Positions 8,628 through 16,326 of a stretch of 64,000 nucleotides of DNA are shown in pieces. The notes beneath the pieces were generated by a model. That model did no database searches. It worked only from the letters and a program-made list of their open reading frames with translations, and was not told the origin of the DNA. Source of the DNA: Truepera radiovictrix DSM 17093 (GTDB lineage: Bacteria; Deinococcota; Deinococci; Deinococcales; Trueperaceae); the NCBI RefSeq assembly GCF_000092425.1, contig NC_014221.1, positions 2,981,001 through 3,045,000 on the forward strand. Direction: 5' to 3'. The position numbers and the translations under genes were made by a program. Within the stretch, counting starts at the first letter, position 1, and each line of letters starts with the position of its first letter.

Positions 8628-9670
8628 TAGCGCCACCCTTCGGCCGCCGGTGAGCCCGCCGGTTCGACGAGCCCCTCGAAGGGCGCCTCGAGCCCGGCGC
8701 GCGCCGCCGCGACCGCCTCGTCGGGCGCCCACGAGAGCGCCAACACCCCGCGGTAGGCGCGCCGCGCCTCGTCGCGCTCCCCCACGAGGTCACAGACCTG
8801 TCCGAGGCGCGCGAGCAGATACCCCGGCAGGTAGTAGGGTGCGCTAAAGTCGCCCTGCACCCCCGCGCGGAGCGCCGCTAGCGCCTCGACCATGTGCCCG
8901 TTGGCGAGCAGCAGGTTCGCCTCGTGAAAGCGCGCCTCGGGGTGCTCCAGGGTGCGCAGCTGCGCGATCAAGGCGCCCGGGTCCTCGACCTCGCCCCGAA
9001 AGGCGACGTCGAGCAGGGCGCGCTCGCGCACCGCGTCGCTCGGCTCGGCGGGCAGCTCGGGCAGCTCCTCCCAGACCGCGGGGTCACCCAAGCGCGCCGC
9101 GAGCGCCTCGCGCAAGAAGGGCAGGTGCTCGGCGCTCGCGAGCACCGCCACGCGGGTGTGCGGCAGCGCGGCCACGCGCTCGGCCATCACCGCCGTGCGC
9201 GCACGCAGCCAGTCGGTACCCGGGCCATCTTCAAACGCGGCTTCGCGCCCCCGCTGGTAGCTCTCGAGTAGCGGCAGCAGCTCGAGCCGCACGCGCGTCA
9301 GGGTCAGCGGCGCGCGCAGCAGCTCGCCGAGCGCCGAGAGGGGCGCGTCGACCTCGCGCAAGGTGGCGCGGGTCGTCTCGTACGCCTCCAAGTAGCGCCG
9401 AAAGTCGCTCTCCGCTGCCTCGTCGGGGGAGGGCTCGAACACCTCGTAGAGCGGCAGCGCGCGCCGCTGCGCCCACGGCACGACGCTGAGCGGCAGGGCG
9501 ACCTCGGGGGTCGCTTGCCAGCGCGGGTCGCGCAGCGCCCCCGGTACGAGCGGGGTCAGGGCGAGCGCTTCGGGCGCAAAGGCGCGCACGAGCTCGAGGA
9601 CGCTCACGGCGTTGTAGCGCGGGTAGAGCAGGTGCCACGGGCCTAGAAGCGGGAGCAGCGCGAGCTTCAC
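8627..9670 (-). CDS. Conserved unknown with TPR-like C-terminus
   Basis: 347 residues with no domain I can name. The N-terminal 230 residues are mixed alpha/beta, with conserved-looking 'GPWHLLYPRYNAVSVLEL' and a later 'RVAVLASAEHLPFLREAL' strand-helix unit. From about residue 235 the protein looks like two or three TPR helices ('HPEARFHEANLLLANGHM', 'ERDEARRAYRGVLALS'). It has no signal peptide or membrane segment. The GTG start overlaps the stop of the upstream mini-gene (GTGA), and its own stop overlaps the methyltransferase start. All three are probably one operon, so a role in RNA handling is plausible but unproven. Confidence 0.7.
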   Translation of the reverse strand: MKLALLPLLGPWHLLYPRYNAVSVLELVRAFAPEALALTPLVPGALRDPRWQATPEVALPLSVVPWAQRRALPLYEVFEPSPDEAAESDFRRYLEAYETTRATLREVDAPLSALGELLRAPLTLTRVRLELLPLLESYQRGREAAFEDGPGTDWLRARTAVMAERVAALPHTRVAVLASAEHLPFLREALAARLGDPAVWEELPELPAEPSDAVRERALLDVAFRGEVEDPGALIAQLRTLEHPEARFHEANLLLANGHMVEALAALRAGVQGDFSAPYYLPGYLLARLGQVCDLVGERDEARRAYRGVLALSWAPDEAVAAARAGLEAPFEGLVEPAGSPAAEGWR

Positions 9671-9882
9671 ACCTCACCCCGCGCTTTTGCGAGCGCGTCG
9701 CGGCGCGCCTCGGTGCGCCGCGCTCTCGCCGCGCGCTGCGCTGCAGCTCGGTGCCTGTGCTCGGCCTCGAGCCGAATACGCATGAGTAGCCTCTCCCCGA
9801 CGCTCGGCTCGGGGCGCTTGTCGGCGCGGGCCGCTCGCTTGGCGGCGCGGCGGGCGCGTTTAGCGCGTGTGCTTCTCGCCAT
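9667..9882 (-). CDS. Small Arg/Ala-rich basic protein
   Basis: 71 residues, strongly basic, with K/R-rich ends around a helix 'PSVGERLLMRIRLEAEHRHR'. No known family. In favour of a real gene: its TGA stop overlaps the GTG start of the next gene by 4 nt, a usual coupling signal, and the composition suits a nucleic-acid-binding or ribosome-associated peptide. Against: the ribosome site before its ATG is weak and a GC-rich antisense frame exists. Likely first gene of the three-gene minus-strand operon with the RNA methyltransferase. Confidence 0.5.
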   Translation of the reverse strand: MARSTRAKRARRAAKRAARADKRPEPSVGERLLMRIRLEAEHRHRAAAQRAARARRTEARRDALAKARGEV

Positions 9883-9988
9883 GGCTTTATGGTAGCGATT
9901 TCCGAGCGCCTTCGATGTCGCCGCACCGCCCCCCGCGCGCCGTCGCCCTCAGCCCCTACCGTGTGCCTTACTACGGTGTCTCTCACGC

Positions 9989-10037
9989 CCTCCTCAATAA
10001 TTGGAGGAGGTAAAAAGTACGCGAAGTGACTTTTTAC
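9989..10037 (+). promoter_or_regulatory. Structured leader of the DUF3618 cluster
   Basis: Two adjoining inverted repeats. CCTCCTC (9989-9995) pairs with GAGGAGG (10004-10010), which hides a strong GGAGGAGG ribosome-site-like sequence. GTAAAAAGT (10010-10018) pairs with ACTTTTTAC (10029-10037). A CAAT-A-ATTG palindrome sits in the first loop. The first real gene starts at 10079 with its own ribosome site. A 17-codon frame from GTG 10027 ends in a TGA overlapping that ATG. Could be an RNA switch or a protein operator. Confidence 0.45.
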
Positions 10038-10078
10038 AAAACCCGACACCCAAAGCAGCTTCGCAGAAGGGGGGCCTG

Positions 10079-10681
10079 ATGGACCACGACGAAACCTCAA
10101 CCGACCACGTTTCAGGCGACCGCGCCGAAGCTGCGCGTGACGTGCTCGGTACCCCGCCTCAGCACCTCGCAGCTAAGGACGCCGTTCAGGACCTTTTGGT
10201 CGAAGCCCGCAAACGGGGCCAGGGGGTAGCGGAGCAGGCGGCGAGGGAGGTGAGGGGTGCGGCCAAAACCTTGCAGGGGCGCGGCGCTCACGCCCTCGAG
10301 CGGGGCAGGGGCCGCCTCGCCGAACGGGTCGGCGGGCTAGCCAGGGCGCTGCGGCGCGGGAGCGCGCAGCTGCGCGCCGACAGCTTGCCGAGCCTCGCGA
10401 CGTTCGGTGACCGGATCGCCGAGGAGGCCGAAGCGGTCGAGCGCTACCTACAGGGGTGCAATGGTGAGGAGCTCCTGCACGACCTCCAGAGGTTCGCTCG
10501 CGAACGCCGCTCGCTCTTCGTCGGCAGCCTCTTCCTCGCGGGCGTCGCCGCAGCGCGTTTTATGCGCTCGCCCGGCGTGACCCCGCAGCCCGGGGAGGCG
10601 GTGGGTTCTCGCGTCGTCATCCGTGGCGGCGACCCCGTGGGCGACGCTCCCGACGCGCCCTCCAGGGAGGCGCAACGATGA
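10079..10681 (+). CDS. Membrane-tethered helical protein of the DUF3618 cluster
   Basis: 200 residues. Mostly charged amphipathic helix (Ala/Arg/Glu-rich, about 10-150), then one short hydrophobic segment 'RSLFVGSLFLAGVAAARFM' near residues 145-165 and a disordered tail. This layout is that of proteins found beside DUF3618 genes in stress-resistant bacteria; the biochemical role is unknown. The start is ATG 10079 after GAAGGGGG; a TTG 78 nt upstream would run through the leader hairpin and is rejected. The stop overlaps the next start (ATGA). Confidence 0.75.
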   Translation: MDHDETSTDHVSGDRAEAARDVLGTPPQHLAAKDAVQDLLVEARKRGQGVAEQAAREVRGAAKTLQGRGAHALERGRGRLAERVGGLARALRRGSAQLRADSLPSLATFGDRIAEEAEAVERYLQGCNGEELLHDLQRFARERRSLFVGSLFLAGVAAARFMRSPGVTPQPGEAVGSRVVIRGGDPVGDAPDAPSREAQR

Positions 10682-11016
10682 GCCGCTCAGCCCAGGACCG
10701 CTCTTACGAACGCGCGAGCATCGCCGAGCTTGAGGCCGACATCGCCCGCACCCGCGCGCGCATCAGCGATGAGCTCGACGCCATCGGCTACCGCCTCTCC
10801 CCCGCCGGGTTGAGCCGTGACGCCAGCGGCCTCTTGGGGGAGGCTCAAGACGCCTCGAGCGAGGCGCTCGGGGCGCTGCGCGAGAGCCTCGTCGAACGCG
10901 GGCAACGCCTCGGCGCCCAGCTAGCCGACCGGCTGAGGCGCCATCCGGCCGAAGCGACGCTGCTCGGCTTCGGCCTGGCGTGGCTCTTGATGCGCTCGAG
11001 CCGCCCCAGACGTTAG
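10678..11016 (+). CDS. DUF3618 family membrane protein
   Basis: 112 residues. The opening 'SIAELEADIARTRARISDEL' is the DUF3618 signature, a helical hairpin facing the cytoplasm. It is followed by an Ala/Glu/Arg-rich amphipathic stretch and a C-terminal hydrophobic segment 'EATLLGFGLAWLLMRSS' that anchors it in the membrane. Family function is unknown; it recurs with small membrane stress proteins. Overlaps the preceding gene by 4 nt. Confidence 0.85.
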   Translation: MSRSAQDRSYERASIAELEADIARTRARISDELDAIGYRLSPAGLSRDASGLLGEAQDASSEALGALRESLVERGQRLGAQLADRLRRHPAEATLLGFGLAWLLMRSSRPRR

Positions 11017-11189
11017 CTCACCGTTTTTGCAGCGCCGCTCGAGCCACCGAACCGTGACCCGCCCACGCTCGCTGGTTGACGGAGCGCAACGTAGCGCTGC
11101 TCCAACACGGGTGTAGTAAAGGGGGTCACAATGTCGTAGCGGGTGCTACAGAAAACTCGTAAACCATCTTGGCAACGGAGGGAGTCAAC

Positions 11190-11597
11190 GTGAGAGACAG
11201 TCGTGAGTACTTTGAAGGTGCACAGCGTCAGGGCGCGCGCAAACGCCGCAGCTTCGAACGCCTTTTGGACGAGCAACCCCTGATCGTCGGCGTCGTCGCG
11301 GTGCTTTTGGGGGCTCTGATCGCCTTTATCCTGCCGCGGACGCGCCGCGAAGACGCCCTTATCGGCCAGCGCAGCGATCAGTTCGTCGAACGCGTCAAAG
11401 AGGTCGCCGGGGCGACGTTCGAAAGCGTCAAGGAGACGGCCTCAAAGGAGATCTCCGGGCTCGTCGAGGGCGCCAAAGAAGCCGCGCACAAAACCGCCGA
11501 GCAGGCCGCCGAAGCCGCTCAGAAGACCGCTCAGCAGGCCGCCGAAACGGCTGAGCGGGAGCTCGACCAGCAAGGTACGCAACGCAACACCAACTAG
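11190..11597 (+). CDS. Membrane-anchored protein with LEA-like helical tail
   Basis: About 135 residues. After a short charged N-terminus comes one membrane helix 'PLIVGVVAVLLGALIAFIL' (about residues 28-46). The remainder is a long polar helix with repeats such as 'KTAEQAAEAAQKTAQQAAET', similar in style to LEA/apolipoprotein-like 11-mer helices that coat membranes or proteins during drying. The similarity is compositional. The start is GTG 11190, seven nt after GGAGGG, rather than ATG 11169. Follows the DUF3618 gene after 173 bp, in which GTAGC-GGGT-GCTAC (about 11136-11149) is a small inverted repeat. Confidence 0.75.
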   Translation: MRDSREYFEGAQRQGARKRRSFERLLDEQPLIVGVVAVLLGALIAFILPRTRREDALIGQRSDQFVERVKEVAGATFESVKETASKEISGLVEGAKEAAHKTAEQAAEAAQKTAQQAAETAERELDQQGTQRNTN

Positions 11598-11673
11598 GCT
11601 CCGCTGCGCGGCCCTAGACGCACAGCCAGGGCGACGCTAACGCGCAGCACATGGACGATTGAGGAGAATACGC

Positions 11674-12576
11674 ATGGCACGAACCGACCGAGTTATCGTC
11701 AGCAACGACCGCCCCAACAACTACGCGGGTCCCCGTTACGACGGCACCCCCGTCCGCCGCACCTCGTGGGGCGCGGTCTTCGCAGGGGCGCTCATCGCCC
11801 TCATGGTGACCCTGCTGCTCACCCTGCTTTTTACGGGGATCGGGCTGCAGAGCTTTAACCCCGCCACGAGCGCCGACCCCACCGCCGGACTCGGCACCGG
11901 CAGCATCGTCGCCGTCATCATCACCAACCTGCTCGCGCTCTTTTTGGGCGGTTACGTCGCGGGCCGTTTGGCGGGCTCGCCGCGCCGCGGTGACGGCGTC
12001 CTGCACGGGCTGCTGACCTGGGGCGTGCTGACGCTCTTTACGCTCTACTTTCTGACGACGGCGATCGGTGGCCTTATCGGCGGCGCCGCCAACCTCCTTG
12101 GTGGCACCGTCGCGGGGATCGCTCAAGGGGCGGCCGCCGTGGCGCCCGCCGCGACCGACGCCGCGCAAGAGCAGGGCGTCGACGCGAACTTCATCCAGCA
12201 GCAGGTCAACCAACTGCTGGCCGACGCCGGGGTGCAAAACCCGCAGCAGACCGGCCAGGAGCTCGTGCAGCGCATTACGCAGCGCGTGCAGGCCGGCGAG
12301 AGCCCCGTGTCGCCCGAAGCGCTCGACGAGTACACCACCTTCTTAGCGAACAACTCCGACCTCACCGAAGAGGAGATCCAGCAGCAGGTGCAGGCGTTTG
12401 AGCAGCAGATCGGACAGCTGCAGCAGCAAGTCGCGCAGACCGCTGAAGAGGTCACCGACGTTGCCGGCACCACGCTCATCTGGGCCTTCGTGGGTCTGCT
12501 GCTCGGCGCGGTCGTCGCCGTGCTCGGTGCGGTCGCCGGTTCGCCCAAAGATGTTGCGGACGCCCACGCGGCCTAA
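11674..12576 (+). CDS. Polytopic membrane protein with Gln-rich cytoplasmic or periplasmic loop
   Basis: 300 residues. The N-terminal part has three hydrophobic helices ('RRTSWGAVFAGALIALMV', then two more up to about residue 160). A Gln/Glu-rich soluble stretch of about 100 residues follows ('EEIQQQVQAFEQQIGQLQQQ'), probably coiled coil, and a final helix near residue 275. The 'SWGAVFAGAL' start is seen in conserved unknown membrane proteins of stress clusters. The start is ATG 11674 after GAGGAG; ATG 11659 is less well placed. Function unknown; a role in envelope stress is inferred from neighbours. Confidence 0.75.
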   Translation: MARTDRVIVSNDRPNNYAGPRYDGTPVRRTSWGAVFAGALIALMVTLLLTLLFTGIGLQSFNPATSADPTAGLGTGSIVAVIITNLLALFLGGYVAGRLAGSPRRGDGVLHGLLTWGVLTLFTLYFLTTAIGGLIGGAANLLGGTVAGIAQGAAAVAPAATDAAQEQGVDANFIQQQVNQLLADAGVQNPQQTGQELVQRITQRVQAGESPVSPEALDEYTTFLANNSDLTEEEIQQQVQAFEQQIGQLQQQVAQTAEEVTDVAGTTLIWAFVGLLLGAVVAVLGAVAGSPKDVADAHAA

Positions 12577-12589
12577 GTGAGCTGCGCGG

Positions 12590-12751
12590 ATGGGTGACCT
12601 GCTCAAGCTCGTCGTCGCCGTCTTGGTACCGCCGCTCGGGGTGTTTTTGCACGTCGGTTTCGGCAAGCACTTCTGGCTGAACCTGCTCCTGACGCTGTTC
12701 GGCGTCGTCCCGGGTATCGTGCACGCGGTCTGGGTCATCGCGCGGCGGTGA
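12590..12751 (+). CDS. YqaE/Pmp3 family proteolipid membrane protein
   Basis: A 53-residue gene. It has two membrane helices ('LLKLVVAVLVPPLGVFLHVG' and 'FWLNLLLTLFGVVPGIVHAV') joined by 'FGKHF', with the family's conserved PPLGV and G-x-x-PG-x-x-HA motifs. Pmp3/YqaE proteins affect membrane potential and salt or stress tolerance. It lies 13 nt after the preceding membrane protein and right before a terminator, so it ends the envelope-stress cluster. The ribosome site is weak, suggesting coupling to the gene before. Confidence 0.9.
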   Translation: MGDLLKLVVAVLVPPLGVFLHVGFGKHFWLNLLLTLFGVVPGIVHAVWVIARR

Positions 12752-12790
12752 AAGGGAGCTGTCACGCACGTCCGCCGAAGGTCACCCCAG

Positions 12791-12820
12791 AAGGAGGAGC
12801 GATGCTCCTCCTTTTGTTTT
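12791..12820 (+). terminator. Rho-independent terminator of the envelope-stress cluster
   Basis: A perfect 10-bp stem AAGGAGGAGC (12791-12800) and GCTCCTCCTT (12804-12813) with a 3-nt loop, then TTGTTTT. Confidence 0.9.
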
Positions 12821-13020
12821 GTCCCCGCCGACGCCACGCGCTTGGGCGCCCCAAAAGCGTCGCCTCTGGTTGGACATGCCACCCTGGTCGGGGTTGGCAC
12901 GCACCTTCCGGAGCAGCTGAGCACAGGTTCGCGCCCCGGATGGACGCAAACCGCTATCGCCGTTGCGCGGCGGAGGACGTCGCGCTAGACCGGCGCGGGA
13001 TGACGGGCGTTAAATAGGGT
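12821..13020. other. Intergenic stretch before the channel gene
   Basis: Nothing recognised apart from a TTAAAT box at 13010-13015, five nt before the ATG of the channel-like gene, compatible with leaderless transcription. A short open frame crossing the terminator is rejected. Confidence 0.4.
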
Positions 13021-13972
13021 ATGCTCGCGCTGGTCGGGGCTCTCCTCATTCTCTTTACCCTGCACGACGTGGTGTCGACGACCCTGGTGCCGCGCAACGG
13101 CGCCCTCTCAGGACGCCTGACCGCGCGCCTCTGGCACGCCGCTCTCTGGTTGCACTGGCGCGCCAACACGCAGCACCCGCTCGCGCTCGCCGGCGTCGGT
13201 CTGCTGCTCGCTACGGTTGCCGTCTGGGCGCTGCTGCTCTGGATAGGGTGGTCGCTGGTCTTTCTGGAGGGCCGCCCGTCGGTGCTCACGACGCAAGGGG
13301 GAGAACCGGCCGATCCCTGGGCAGTCATCTACTTTACGGGATACGCGCTGATCACCCTCGGCAACGGCGACTTCCGTCCCGCCGGTCCCCTCTGGCAACA
13401 GCTCGCCGTCCTCGCCTCGATGAGCGGTTTTTTCCTCTTTACCCTGTCGATCACCTTTCTGTTCTCCGTGGTGCAAGCGGCGGTCGGGATGCGCGCCACG
13501 GCGGTCTACATCTCGAGCCTCGGCGATACCCCGTTCGACCTGCTCGCGCGGGCTTACGACGGCGAGAGCTGCAGGGCGTTAGGCGCCCACGTCAGCACCT
13601 TGGCCGCGCAGCTTAGCGCCATCTCGCAGCAACATCTGGCGTACCCCGTCCTTCACTACCTCCACAGCGGACGCCGCTACAACGCCCTCCCCATCCAGGT
13701 CGCCGTGCTCGACGAGGCGCTCAGCTACCTGCGCGCTGGCGTCGCCGGGCACGGCGGCTTCAAGGAGGCCGAGCTCGCCCCCCTCGAGCGCGCCATCGGC
13801 GCCTTTTTGCTGACCCTCAAAGCGGCGCACCTCGAGGCCGCCGATGAGGCGCCCCCCTTGCGCTCGCTCGACGCGTTGCGTCAACGCGGTCTCCCCACGC
13901 ACGACGCCCCTACCCAAAGCGCGGCTAGGGTCTGTCTGACAGAAGGGCTGACTGATGTTTTAGGGTAAAGGC

Positions 13973-14347
13973 ATGGCACGGACGGACTTAAGCGAGAAAC
14001 AGTGGCGAGCGTTAAAAGCGCATTTACCTGCGAATCCCCAACGCGGCCACGCCTACGTTGACCATCGCCGAGTTATCAACGGCATTTTGTGGCGGCTCAA
14101 GACTGGAGCACCTTGGCGAGATGTTCCTGAGCGCTACGGAGCCTGGCAAACCTGCTGGGACCGGTTCACGAGGTGGGAACGTAGCGGTGACTGGCAGCGC
14201 ATCCTACAAGCCCTTCAAGCGCATGCCGACGCCACAGGCGATATTGACTGGGACGGAGCGGCCTTGGACAGCAGTCACATCAAAGCCCACCGGAGCGCTG
14301 CAGGTGCGAGAAAGCGGCCCGCCGAGGGCGAAAAAAGGGGGGCTTGA
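13973..14347 (+). CDS. IS5-family transposase, N-terminal part (orfA)
   Basis: 124 residues, opening '[19 protein letters not shown]', the DUF4096-type helix-turn-helix domain of IS5/IS427 transposases. It includes '[15 protein letters not shown]', and the first catalytic Asp lies in '[17 protein letters not shown]'. It ends just after an A6G6 run (14331-14342), where a -1 slip leads into orfB. Alone it would make a DNA-binding inhibitor-like product; fused it makes the active DDE enzyme. Confidence 0.9.
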   Translation: MARTDLSEKQWRALKAHLPANPQRGHAYVDHRRVINGILWRLKTGAPWRDVPERYGAWQTCWDRFTRWERSGDWQRILQALQAHADATGDIDWDGAALDSSHIKAHRSAAGARKRPAEGEKRGA

Positions 14348-14832
14348 CAGATGAGTGGTTAGGCCACTCGCGTGGCGGGCATACCAGCAAAGTTCATGTC
14401 TGTGCTGATGGGAAGGTTCGCCCCCTGTCCCTTGTCGTGACCGCCGGGCAACGCAACGATGCCGCTTGGTTGGAGCGGGTGCTCGACGAGATACACGTAC
14501 CACGTTTAGGTAGAGGGCGACCCCGAAAGCGCCCCTCACAGCTCCGCTTGGACCGGGCTTACAGCTTTAAGAAGCAGCGCCAAGGGTTGAGGCGACGGAA
14601 CATTCGCTGTATCAGCCCTGAGCGAGAAGACGCCAAAAAGCACCGGCTCGCCAAGGGCTCCAAAGGTGGGCGTCCACCTGCTTTTGATACCAAGGCGTAC
14701 AAGGGGCGCAACGTCATTGAGCGCTGCATCAACCGACTTAAAGACTTTCGTGCTGTAGCAACCCGCTATGACAAGCGGGGTCGGAACTACCTCGCGGGCG
14801 TGCTTGTCGCCTCCATTATCCTCTGGCTCTAA
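14344..14832 (+). CDS. IS5-family transposase, C-terminal part (orfB)
   Basis: 162 residues carrying the rest of the DDE nuclease fold: '[14 protein letters not shown]', the second Asp in 'LRLDRAYSF' and the Glu in '[20 protein letters not shown]' near residue 125. The apparent TTG start is probably not used; the frame is open upstream through the A6G6 slip site, giving one transposase of about 285 residues. No inactivating mutation seen. Confidence 0.9.
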   Translation: MTDEWLGHSRGGHTSKVHVCADGKVRPLSLVVTAGQRNDAAWLERVLDEIHVPRLGRGRPRKRPSQLRLDRAYSFKKQRQGLRRRNIRCISPEREDAKKHRLAKGSKGGRPPAFDTKAYKGRNVIERCINRLKDFRAVATRYDKRGRNYLAGVLVASIILWL

Positions 14833-15002
14833 TCAGTCAGACAGACCCTAGCGCGGCCCGAGAACGCGACGAGCACCGCCGTCTGCTGCTCGCACTCGTC
14901 GAAAAGGACGGGTGGAGCTGGGAGGACGTCTACCGCGCGGATGAGCTCCCGAGCCCGCGCGAGAAGTTTCGGCGCGGCGAGGTGCAGCGCCCTTACGCCT
15001 AG

Positions 15003-15255
15003 GCTTTCGGTGCGGCGTTCGTCGGCCCGGTTGCTGTCATAGGACTAGAGCCCATGGACGGGCCACCTATTTAGCGAGACTTCGGGCGCTTTGCGGCCCC
15101 GTGAGGGTCCGCTTAGCCGAGGAGGCGGGACAGGGACCACGCACGCGAACGGCCGTCCTTTGTGCTACGCCTTCTCGAGGCTTCGGAGTGGGCGCTTAAA
15201 GGAAAGAAACCCCACACATGCCAGCCGCCGCTTCCGAGAAGATAAGGGGGTGAGC
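15003..15255. other. Intergenic gap between channel remnant and FAD oxidoreductase
   Basis: I see no gene, terminator or clear promoter here. The frame of the next gene stays open leftwards to 15091 but that stretch lacks family similarity. Confidence 0.4.
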
Positions 15256-16257
15256 GTGTCGGCTACCAACGTCGATGTCACCGTGGTCGGCGCCGGCGTC
15301 GGTGGCCTCGTCGCCGCCCGCGCGCTAAAGCGCGCAGGGTTGACGGTACAGGTTTTTGAAAAGAGCCGCGGGGTCGGTGGTCGGGCGGCGACGAGGCGCG
15401 TTCGGATGGGCGCTAGCGAGACGCCAGTCGATCACGGCGCTCAGTACTTTACGGCTCGAGACGCACGCTTTCGGGAGCAGGTCGAGGCGTGGCTGGCCGA
15501 GGGGGATCTTCGGGTTTGGAGCGCGGGGTTTCACACGCTCAAGGGCCGCAGCCTCATACCACCCGAAGCGGGGCACCCCCGCTACGCCTTCGCGAGTGGC
15601 CTGAGCACCCTCGGCAAACAGCTCGCGGCGGAGCTCTCGGTCCGCCGTGGCGCGCGCGTGAGGCAGCTGACGCCCGCTGACGGGGGTGGCTGGCGGCTGA
15701 CTTTCGAGGACGGCAGCCATCACCTCAGCCCGCGCGTGCTCCTCAACCTGCCCGCTCCTCAGGCCCGCGAGGTCTGCGGCCCCTCCCTCCCGCCGGACGC
15801 CGAGCGCGCCCTGGCCGCCGTCCGTTTCGCCCCTTGCCTAGCCGTGATCGCCGGATACCCCGATCACCCGCCACCTGCGTGGCGCGGCGTCCACGTCGAG
15901 GACGGTGGCCCCTTGGCGTGGATCGCACACGACAGCAGCAAGCGCCCCCGGGCACCCGGAACCATCCTCGTCTTGCACGCTACCCCCGCGTTTTCCACCC
16001 AGTATCTGGAGACGCCCGACGCCGCTGCACCGCTGATGCTGCGAGCAGCTGCTCCTCTCGGCGCAGCACTTACCCAGCCCGCCTGGACCCAGGTTCACCG
16101 CTGGCGTTACGCGCGGGTCGTGACGCCTCACCCGCAGCCCTACCTCGACGGGGGCAACGGGCTTCTCTTCTGCGGCGACTGGTGCGGTGGCGACCGGCTC
16201 GAGGCGGCTTACCTGTCGGGCCTCGCGGCTGCCGAACGGTTTCTCGGCTCGCGTTGA
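15256..16257 (+). CDS. Renalase-like NAD(P)/FAD-dependent oxidoreductase
   Basis: About 333 residues. The dinucleotide fold 'VVGAGVGGLVAARALKRAG' is at the N-terminus, followed by 'VFEKSRGVGGRAATRR' (the GG-x-R-x-x-T/S FAD motif) and 'DHGAQYFTARD'. It ends with 'LLFCGDWCGGDRLEAAYLSG', the second FAD-binding motif. This architecture matches renalase-like proteins that oxidise misformed NAD(P)H isomers; amine oxidase is a less likely reading. Start set at GTG 15256, five nt after AAGGGGG; GTG 15250 is an alternative. Soluble, monocistronic by position. Confidence 0.82.
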   Translation: MSATNVDVTVVGAGVGGLVAARALKRAGLTVQVFEKSRGVGGRAATRRVRMGASETPVDHGAQYFTARDARFREQVEAWLAEGDLRVWSAGFHTLKGRSLIPPEAGHPRYAFASGLSTLGKQLAAELSVRRGARVRQLTPADGGGWRLTFEDGSHHLSPRVLLNLPAPQAREVCGPSLPPDAERALAAVRFAPCLAVIAGYPDHPPPAWRGVHVEDGGPLAWIAHDSSKRPRAPGTILVLHATPAFSTQYLETPDAAAPLMLRAAAPLGAALTQPAWTQVHRWRYARVVTPHPQPYLDGGNGLLFCGDWCGGDRLEAAYLSGLAAAERFLGSR

Positions 16258-16313
16258 CGCCCCCGCACGGGCGGCCATATGACCTTCGTACCTCCGGTGA
16301 GGTAGGGGCCTGT

Positions 16314-16326
16314 TAGGATAACAACC
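16314..16326 (+). promoter_or_regulatory. Extended -10 box at the sulfotransferase start
   Basis: TGT-TAGGAT at 16311-16319 lies 7 nt before ATG 16327, so the mRNA is probably leaderless. Confidence 0.5.

Larger units (their letters stand above)
13929..14847 (+). mobile_element. IS5-family insertion sequence, 919 bp
   Basis: Bounded by perfect 12-bp inverted repeats GGTCTGTCTGAC (13929-13940) and GTCAGACAGACC (14836-14847), flanked by a direct CTAG repeat (13925-13928 and 14848-14851), matching the YTAR target of the IS5 family. It contains two overlapping transposase frames with a -1 relation, as in the IS427 group. Base composition is visibly lower in GC than its surroundings. Complete and probably mobile. 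Confidence 0.92.
13021..15002 (+). pseudogene. Potassium-channel-like gene split by an IS5-family element
   Basis: The 5' part (13021-13928) encodes a two-helix ion channel (PF07885-like). Membrane helices lie near residues 1-15, 60-80 and 130-155, and the pore loop 'GYALITLGNGD' has TLGNGD where classic K+ channels have TVGYGD. A cytoplasmic C-terminal domain follows. A 919-bp element sits at 13929-14847 with CTAG duplicated on both sides. Joining 13928 to 14852 gives one uninterrupted frame of 352 codons ending at TAG 15000-15002 (tail '...EKFRRGEVQRPYA'). At present translation runs 13 residues into the element and stops at 13968, losing the last ~49 residues. The pore is intact, so partial function cannot be excluded. 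Confidence 0.88.

Noticed and set aside
10079-12751. Toxin-antitoxin or prophage holin module
   Set aside because: Small membrane genes could suggest it, but DUF3618 and YqaE families explain them and no phage gene is near.
12748-13017. 89-codon frame after the YqaE gene
   Set aside because: It runs straight through a perfect terminator and has no domain; start overlaps the YqaE stop by chance.
15091-15255. Longer N-terminus for the FAD oxidoreductase
   Set aside because: The added 55 residues are Arg/Gly-rich without similarity, while GTG 15256 has a good ribosome site just before the FAD fold.
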